DNA from: Taxawa tesnikishii (nom. ined.)
Lineage: Eukaryota > Ascomycota > Dothideomycetes > Dothideales
Reading direction: 5' to 3'
DNA: 64,000 nucleotides
Assembly: GCA_030247885.1 (NCBI GenBank)
Contig: JAPDRO010000003.1
Coordinates: 992,001 to 1,056,000 of the forward strand
This document shows positions 57,301 to 64,000 of this stretch, piece after piece; the stretch's first letter is position 1; each line of letters starts with the position of its first letter. Both the position numbers and the translations under genes were made by a program. A model generated the notes under the pieces. The model made no database searches. It saw only the letters and a program-made list of their open reading frames with translations, and was not told the origin of the DNA.

Positions 57301-58478
57301 GCGAAGCCCTCCTATCCCTCTTTAGCGAAGAAGGCCGCACAGACCCTTACACCCTCCACGAGCTCACGTTTGCGCTATCCAGTGCCGCAACCCAAGCGTT
57401 CGATCTCAGGACTCCTGAAACAACTCCTTTCTCAGCTCTGGGAGCGCACCTTCGCACCCTCACCGACTCTCTCACGGACGTCGCCGCACTTCCCTCAGAT
57501 CTCGAGAACGCGCACGAGTTCGCTCGTTCGCCTGCGCCATGGGTGCAGCGTAGCATGCAGATCAAGGAGACAAAGACCGCAGCCGTGGACACGGAAGCCG
57601 AAGTCGCCCGTCTCACCGAGGTACTGCACGAACGTAGCCTCTTGGTGCGCGCCAAGGAGCAGGAGCTCGAGGAGCAGAGCGTCAAGATCGAGATGCTTGA
57701 AGCGCGGATGCGGGATGCGGGCAAGCGCGGCGCACAGATTGCGGAGTTGGAAGCGAGTGTGAGAGACTTGAGGGAGAAGGAAAAGACCCTGAAGGAGGAC
57801 GTAACGGAGTCGAGGAATGTGGAGAAGAGGCTGAGGAGCGAAAGAGACGAGTGGAAGCGCACGGCGGAGGAGCTGAGGGGGAGAGAGAAGGCTAAGGGTG
57901 GTGGATTGGAGATCGGAGGCGCGAGTAAGGTGGAATTGGAGCACGAGAAGCGTAGGGTGAGCGGCCTGCAGGCTACGGTTAGGTGGTTGCAGGCTGAGAA
58001 CCAGCGGTTGAGGATGCCGGATGAGAAGTCGTTGGAGAGTCGGGAAACGCTGAGGTGGCTGCGGGAGCCACTGGTCCAGCCGCTGAGCGAGAGGCAGAAG
58101 GAGAGGAGGTTGGTGGAGAGTGAAGGTAAGGACGTCTTGAAAGAGCTTCTCAAACTGGCTGGAAGCGCAAAGATGGTGGATCTCAAGAACCTGCCCGAGA
58201 ACAAACTGGCTTGGCGACCCGTTCGAGAGACTAGTGCGTGGGATGTACAGCAGAAGAAGGAGGGATGGGAGCTCTGGAGGGAGTGGAAGGGTGAGGTGGC
58301 AATCAAAGCAAAGGAGATCAACACGCCGAAACAACTCGCCAATCAACCTTCGGATAGGGCCGGAGCGCGGATTGGACTTGGCCCAGTAGGTAAGATCAAG
58401 CAGGGCAGCCAGACGGTCCGCATCCTACATCCGGATATGGAGACGGATGCTTACGAGGGAGCGGTCGAGGTCGCTTGA
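54380..58478 (+). CDS. dynactin p150Glued subunit (CAP-Gly, coiled-coil)
   Basis: Exon 1 (54380-54772) plus exon 2 (54825-58478) total 4047 bases (1348 residues), with one 52-base phase-0 intron. Residues 1-80 are a CAP-Gly domain (GRLATIRFLGQTAFAAGEWV, with the GKNDGSV motif) that binds microtubule plus-end tails. Residues about 85-330 are Ser/Pro/Thr-rich and basic, with repeated SPTKSPTKQ. A very long coiled coil runs from about EVEDLRTKLALLERHRLEDR, interrupted by the dynactin domain (KAIDLELRRLDAEQAAEHLA to RFRRIGFKARLIQDIIKERV). A second coil and a C-terminal ELLKLAGSAKMVDLKNLP part follow. It is the fungal p150 (Neurospora Ro-3, fission yeast Ssm4), an adaptor for cytoplasmic dynein in nuclear and vesicle transport. 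The frame is intact. Confidence 0.94.
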
Positions 58479-58589
58479 ACAGGCTCACGTCGTGCTTTAT
58501 CGCATTATACCCTTCTTCTTGCATAGCAGAGTACGATTGTTTGCCTGCGTTCCAGGATCAGAACGAGCTGCCTCAGTATCTGAATGCAC

Positions 58590-58950
58590 AGAATGTGATG
58601 ATGTTGTGCAGCATCACAGTCTGCCAGCGCACCAACTAACACGCCACCTGGGACTTCTTTTGCACGGACGCCCCAACTGGCAGCCAGTACAAGACGCTTG
58701 GCTGGTATTTGGCCTGGTACAACCAGACTGACTCGCAGATCAGTACTTCGAGCCAGACCTCGAGCTGCAGCGCGTATCAAGATGGTATCTGGCACAACGC
58801 TTCGCCCTTTTCAGGCAGCGCTTTCCCCACGCACGATGTCACGGCGCCGCCTGGAGCGGTCGTTGCGTCCGTGTATATCGAGCTGGGTTCGAACTTTGTT
58901 GCGGCTCACTTGTTGCTCGATAACATGTTTCTGTTGCCACGGCAGAGGAG
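58590..58950 (+). pseudogene. remnant of a secreted-protein gene
   Basis: Coding-like sequence with at least one in-frame stop, and no start or signal peptide. It includes TWDFFCTDAPTGSQYKTLGW, YLAWYNQTDSQISTSSQTSS, SAYQDGIWHNASPFSG and VVASVYIELGSNFVAAHLLL. The Ser/Thr-rich composition and final beta-like strands resemble the C-terminal half of fungal secreted or cell-surface proteins, possibly a carbohydrate-binding jelly-roll. It lies between the dynactin gene and the WD40 gene, and no N-terminal exons were found. Confidence 0.45.
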
Positions 58951-59301
58951 ACAACTGGCAAGCCTCGTGTGCGTAGCCGCTATACAGATTTTGCAACGAT
59001 CATCTGACTTATCTAGGATCTCAGCCACGCATTGGAAAGAAGCGGAGAGCCATCAGACAGACCGACCAGTAGATATACAACAGCCTGTCTTGTGGACCGT
59101 GGTGTTTCCTCTCCATGCTGTACAACAAAAAAATACAACGACCCTGTACAAGATTGTTCCTACCCAACAGATGGGACACTCATAATCCAACTTCATTCGT
59201 CTCACATAAAAACCCACCCTCTTCTTCCACCCCTCTCCCAAATAAAAACCTCCAATGGATATGCAAAACCCACATCTGTATCCTCACAATCACAAGTCCT
59301 G

Positions 59302-62273
59302 TCATCGACCAGTCCGCGAGTGAGAGTCGTCACTAACGCTGTCCCCACTAGTGCTTCGTTCAATACTCAACTGACTGACCACACTTCCTCTCCTACTCGC
59401 TTGCGGCGGGACATGCAAGCCGCCGGGCGCAGGCGCTGCTCTGGCATCTACGATGGGCTTGTAGAACAAGTCCGACTGACCGCCCCGAAGCAGGAGCGGA
59501 TTAGCGTCGTTGAGCTCCGGCGTCGATTCGGACTTGACGTCCGGAGTGGCTCCCGACTGACCGCTTTGCGTGCGTGTCTGCGGCAGGCTCACGGCAGACG
59601 AATCCTGCCTCGTCTGCGCCGACCGAGCCGACAGCTGCCCGGACGACTTGCGCGGACTCACGCTTCTCTCTGCCTTGCCCGTGCGCCCCGATATGATGGA
59701 TCCGTTGCGTATGCTCGGAGAGGTCGCGATGCCCTGACGCCAGCTGAGGATGCGGTCGGAGGGGCCGTGGATGGAAGCCGAGTCCCTACCGGCATCTTTG
59801 TTGGTGCGGAGGCTGCGACTGCTGGCCTTGGTGCCGACGGAACCACTGCGGCCGAGGCCTTTGTTGGTGTTGCGGCTGCGCTTCGAGAAGACGGAGGATG
59901 TCTCCCAGGTGTCGGTGCGTCGCTTCGACCATGCGCAGTCCTGGCGGAAGACCTTGATGCGGCCGCTGAAGTCGGCCGTCACGAGGATGTTCCCGTTTAC
60001 ATGAGCGGAGCGTGCAATGTAAGTGGGCGACTCCTCGTGACGTTTCGATTGCTTTGTCTGGAGGTCTGCATCTGTCGCAGGCGGCGCTTGACGGACGCTG
60101 TCGCTGTCGCGGACGTCCGGAGCTTGAGAGGAGCTCTGCGATTCCGCTCGCTCCGCTCGACTCATGAGCGTGACTGGCGGCGGGTTGCAGAGATCGTAGA
60201 TGGGGTCTTCGGACTTGCTTAGCACCTGCTTTGTACGCGTTGGCGCAAAAGCAACGCAGGTAGTGATTGCGTTGTTAGCATCAAAGACCTCCATGGGCCG
60301 CTTGTCGCGTTTCTCGCCTTCTTCGGGTGCGAGGGACCAGATGTACGCTTTGTTGTCCTCGCTGCCACTTGCCACGTACCGAGCGTCATCGCTGAGCGAA
60401 GCGCGAATCTGACTGCAGTTATTCTCGTTGCCTTTGAACTTGATCTCCATACTCTTATCACGGAAATTGTAAAGGCGAACCCGAGAGTCATTGCTGCTGA
60501 TCAGGAGTTTGACGTCTCCGCTCGTAGAACCAGGTGGGTAATGCACGGCCTGTATGCCGGTGATCTTGCTACCCTTTGCGTTCTTGCCGTGCGTCGAGCG
60601 GACGTGTATCTGAGTCTGGTATTTTAAGCCTTCGGTCTCATAAAACATGCAGAGACCACTGAGACAGCCTGCCATGGCGTGTCTCCCATCCGGCGTAAAA
60701 GCTACGGCTGTGATCATGTCCGGCAACTGATTCCAATATGCGACAGTTTTATCTGGGATGCTCCAGAGGCGAAGCTTCGAATCGAGGGATCCTGCCAGGA
60801 AGAAGCGATCGTCCCTCGGATGGAAGGCAATTGAAGGCACGAAGTCGTTGTGCTTGAAAGTGCAAAGGCATTCTGCGCGACTAATATGCCATAATCGTAC
60901 AGTCTTGTCCATGGATGAGGACAGCAAGAAATTGTTCTAAACTGTCAGTAGAGCACGATCTGACAAGGAACGTTCAGACTGACTTTACTCCAACTTAGAT
61001 CAAGTACGGCGGACGTGTGACCTTCGTATTCTCGGATGGGTTTGCTCTGGAAAACAGGTGCGCTCAGCCGTAACGTCCGTCCTTCGGGATGGTCTGCAGA
61101 CGGCACGGTTGCCTGTTCATGCGCTTTTCTTTCCTCGGCGCTCGATAACACCGCCCATACTCGTAGGATTCTGTCCTGCCCGGCAGCTGCTAAGTATTTC
61201 CCGTCCTTGCTAAACTCCATCGCCCAGATCGTGTCTTGCGAGTCTGCGCTGTTCCTCCTTCTTCCATTCGTGCTGCTGCTCACTTTGCGCTCGAGCCTCT
61301 CGGTTCCTTGTAGCTCTTGCGCCAGAAACATCCTATCGAAATCTTTCTCCCTTTTGTTCCTGGCCCGCACTTTGATATACGCAGGTGGTTGAGGGTGCCT
61401 AGGATTGTACTCGATGTTGTCGACGGGCTGTGAGAACACCTGGGCTTGGGTACCCTCGAGACGCATCTCGCTGTGGATGGATGCAGCATCACTGGCATCG
61501 TCCGGGACGTCCCTCTTCTTGTTGCTACCAATGAATCGGCTTAGAAATGAGACGCCTTTCCTGTAGTTTATGTTGTGTCAGCTTACTCCACTAGGCGTCC
61601 AACGTATTTGGCTTATCTAAGCCAACAGGCCTACGGTCTCGACTCACTTCTTCTCTTTTTGCGAAGTAGTGCCAGTGTCGCTACGCACAGGCGGTGTTTG
61701 TGCGCGTCTGAAACTAGGTCCGCCGTCATCCGACTTCTTGTCATCTAGCGCTGGGCTCGTTGCCGAAGTTGCTGGCCGTAAGACGCTCGATGTTTGGCCG
61801 CCCGTGCTTGTACGATTGAAGATGTGCTATATCCACCTGTCTTTAGCCCCTCTATCCATGGTTAACCGGATTGCGTCCAGAAGCTGCCTACTTGTGATAA
61901 CGGGTCCATAGCAGATTGACCCTCTTGTCCAATTACTGTGTCACCGTTCTGAGCTGCCTGGCTGTTGGCTTGGTTCGATACAGTGTTTGATAACGAGCGC
62001 AACAATTTGCCCGGTGATGTTCTCCCACTCGCGGTTGCTGGTCTAGCTAACCACGGCCATTAGCTTTCGGTCTTTCGCTCGCAGCACTGTCCAACAGCTT
62101 GACCAGGCTGACACGTCCGCCTTACCATCTCTTGACGGGCTCCCTCTCGATGAGGGTCTCATGTATTCCTTGTAGTCTCTCGGATCGGCGCTATCTCTCT
62201 GCGGCGATTGTATGGGCGATGCAGTTCGGCTTTGCGGGTCGGTCACCCGGATGGCAGGTACTGTTTCAGCCAT
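59302..62273 (-). CDS. WD40-repeat protein, DGR2 / WDR44-like
   Basis: Five exons, 62273-62126, 62046-61892, 61826-61648, 61560-60984 and 60936-59302, total 2694 bases (897 residues). The Ser/Pro-rich N-terminus (MAETVPAIRVTDPQSRTASP) contains HIFNRTSTGGQ and FLSRFIGSNKKRDVPDD. A WD40 propeller follows: AMEFSKDGKYLAAAGQDRIL, YEGHTSAVLDLSWSK, LSSSMDKTVRLWHI, SIAFHPRDDRFFLAGSLDSK, AVAFTPDGRHAMAGCLSGLC, and further blades to ADFSGRIKVFRQD. The last 200 residues are disordered. The layout matches yeast Dgr2 and its relative WDR44, a Rab11-binding endosomal protein; the orthology is likely, but the fungal role is poorly known. All four introns are GT-AG and the frame is intact. Confidence 0.9.
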
Positions 62274-64000
62274 GCTGGAGAAGCGATGCAGCTATGTTCA
62301 TGCTGTTGTGTATAGACCACAATTCAAGGATCGGCTTAGCTTGCGCTCTGGTGGAGTTGCGCGCAATGGTGTGTACAGTCTATCAGATCGGTGCTGGAGA
62401 GGGCGGCGGTGGTTGTAGACACGAGTGTGACATGTTGCGTCGCAGAAGCGGAGCCAAGAAGAGCAACAAGGTTTGTAGATAGATATATATGCTATGCTAT
62501 GATGAGAACAAACAATCGCTTAGGTCGTGTTGCTCCATCCAACGTTCGGAGGTTCGGGTACGGTACGAAACGGGATACGGTCGTTGCCTGTACCGTGTAC
62601 GGCTGTTTGATTTTCTGACCTGTCTGACGTCACACTGCAGCCCCCTCCTCAGCGAGTCCATCCTGGAACCCGGCACCGAGTTATGAGATGGCCTCAATCG
62701 CATCGGTACGTTACGTTACATTACATTGCTTTACTCTACAAGTTTCTGAACACGGCAACGAGGCCGCCAAGTGGACACGAGCGTGGCTGTACGTGCGAGT
62801 AGATGTTGTAACAACGATGCGGGACCGTCTTGCCAAACCATCGCTCTCTCGCTTGTTCGCGCTGTAGTGACCGGACGCGGCGAACTCGTTAGCGCTCTTG
62901 AGCTTGAGAGACAATCTACAAACTCGATAAGGTGCCATTGTGTGCTTCTCCACATAACATCAGAGCCTCGCAACACAATACGTAGCTTTGCAATGATTGT
63001 ACTTACTGGGCACAAATCCTCGGCCAGCTCTGCTCCAGCGGATCCTTCTAACACCAACTCTTACTTATCTCTTCCGCTTTGACTGCTACATTCTCAACCG
63101 TAGTGGCGCGCCCGATGAAAGGTTAGACAACGGTCCCTGAGCCCACATCTAGCCTCACACTCACGAACCACCAGCCAGTGCAGCTCTCCAATTCAATCAG
63201 CCGTCAATCTTCGTATCACAGAATCGCCAGAGGGCAGTGATTTTTCCTATCCCACGGCAGCTCAATGCATCCCCGATGTCGTAGCAACTCGCTGACATGC
63301 TTACAGCTTGCCAATCTTCGGGATGAAAGTGCAACCTCAAGAAGGAAGGAATCCGAGCCAGACTCATCCGATCACTGCATCTAAGAAAAGGGAAACAAGA
63401 TGAAAGAAGACGCGGGCGCAGACGCAACGCCGGCAATGGTGGTGAACTCCCATCACAGCGCCTCACCGCCAACAACGGCGGGCAATGGACAGATATTTCA
63501 CGTCTGCATCGTCATGTAGACACGGCATGCCGCCTTCTTGCCCTAGCTCCCTCTCAGTGAGAGTGAAGGGCAGGTGCGCGACGCTGGGCGGCAAGAAGTG
63601 GGAAGATCTCGGGAGATGAATTGTTGCGGTGGACGGGTAGTAGACCGAACTTGTCCTGAGGGGTAATATCGCGCCGATGGCTACTTTGGGAAGGAGGCGA
63701 AGGAGGTGAAGGAACAGAAAGAGAGTCGTGAAATATGAAATCCCCAGGCACCTGGTTGCGCGCGTTTGTAAGCTCAGTGATAAGGGCCGTGTTGTCGCAT
63801 TGACCACGGTTTTGGACGTCTCATCTTTTGGTCGGCTATCCGGACTCTTAGGAAGCAGACGGACAGGAAACCTCTAAGGATAAAAAAGAGAAAGGAGATC
63901 TGTGTTTGCTGATAACGGGGATGAGAGCGAACGTTGCATCGTGGACATCACCGATTCGAGGACACTACTCAGGTGACCGCCCGCTGCAGCATGCAGCTTT
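62274..64000. other. intergenic to window end
   Basis: Promoter and leader of the WD40 gene, then about 1.5 kb in which I see no conserved frame on either strand. The minus-strand open frame at 63463-63807 has no motif. Confidence 0.45.

Noticed and set aside
57347-58342. Long minus-strand open frames inside the dynactin gene
   Set aside because: Shadow of the coiled-coil codons on the other strand; Ser/Leu-rich with no motif.
1-64000. Retroelements, Polinton-like elements or DNA transposons
   Set aside because: No terminal repeats, integrase, reverse transcriptase, capsid or transposase signatures were recognised in any frame provided or read.

Overview
The window is nuclear DNA of a filamentous ascomycete. 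Most genes carry short GT-AG introns of about 50-140 bases, and families typical of Pezizomycotina are present: an AreB/ASD-4-type GATA factor, an Rds1 ferritin-like protein, a secreted agmatinase, a Bni4-like septum protein and the fungal choline/GABA-type permease family. The gene content and short intergenic spaces suggest Dothideomycetes (black-yeast or Mycosphaerellales-like), but that is inference. I recognise no retroelement, DNA transposon, CRISPR array or secondary-metabolite core gene.

Layout. 0-6.4 kb: a mitochondrial acyl-CoA dehydrogenase, a secreted Rds1-like protein, and a disrupted gene of a conserved fungal family of unknown function. 7-16.3 kb: a SNF2/RING helicase and a type II phosphatidylinositol 4-kinase (both minus), then an AreB-like GATA regulator. 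17-25 kb: a cysteine-rich secreted protein, a DJ-1/PfpI protein, a SWI3/RSC8 remodeller subunit, and ETF-alpha divergent from it. 25.8-30 kb: a small unknown gene and a Bni4-like protein. 30-33.5 kb: gene-poor, with one tRNA-Asn-like sequence. 33.5-39.1 kb: COX11 divergent from a HIT-finger protein, a lineage-restricted unknown gene, and secreted agmatinase. 40-48 kb: three transporters (MFS, APC, MATE). 48-51 kb: a small heat-shock protein and an ankyrin-gene remnant. 51-62.3 kb: HMG-CoA lyase divergent from DPH1, dynactin p150, a decayed secreted-protein fragment, and a DGR2/WDR44-like WD40 protein. From 62.3 kb to the end I see no supported gene.

Functional links. Acyl-CoA dehydrogenase, ETF-alpha and HMG-CoA lyase all serve mitochondrial branched-chain acyl-CoA breakdown; they are scattered, not clustered. 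COX11 adds respiratory-complex assembly. The other neighbours look like ordinary housekeeping genes.

Two observations stand out. First, about half of the otherwise well-conserved genes need one or a few single-base corrections, mostly a missing base in a short homopolymer, to keep one reading frame. After correction the summed exon lengths become exact multiples of three, which points to indel errors in the assembly rather than mass gene death. Second, one intron of the APC permease (43780-43838) consists almost entirely of diverged copies of both flanking exon ends, which looks like an intron created by local duplication of coding DNA.
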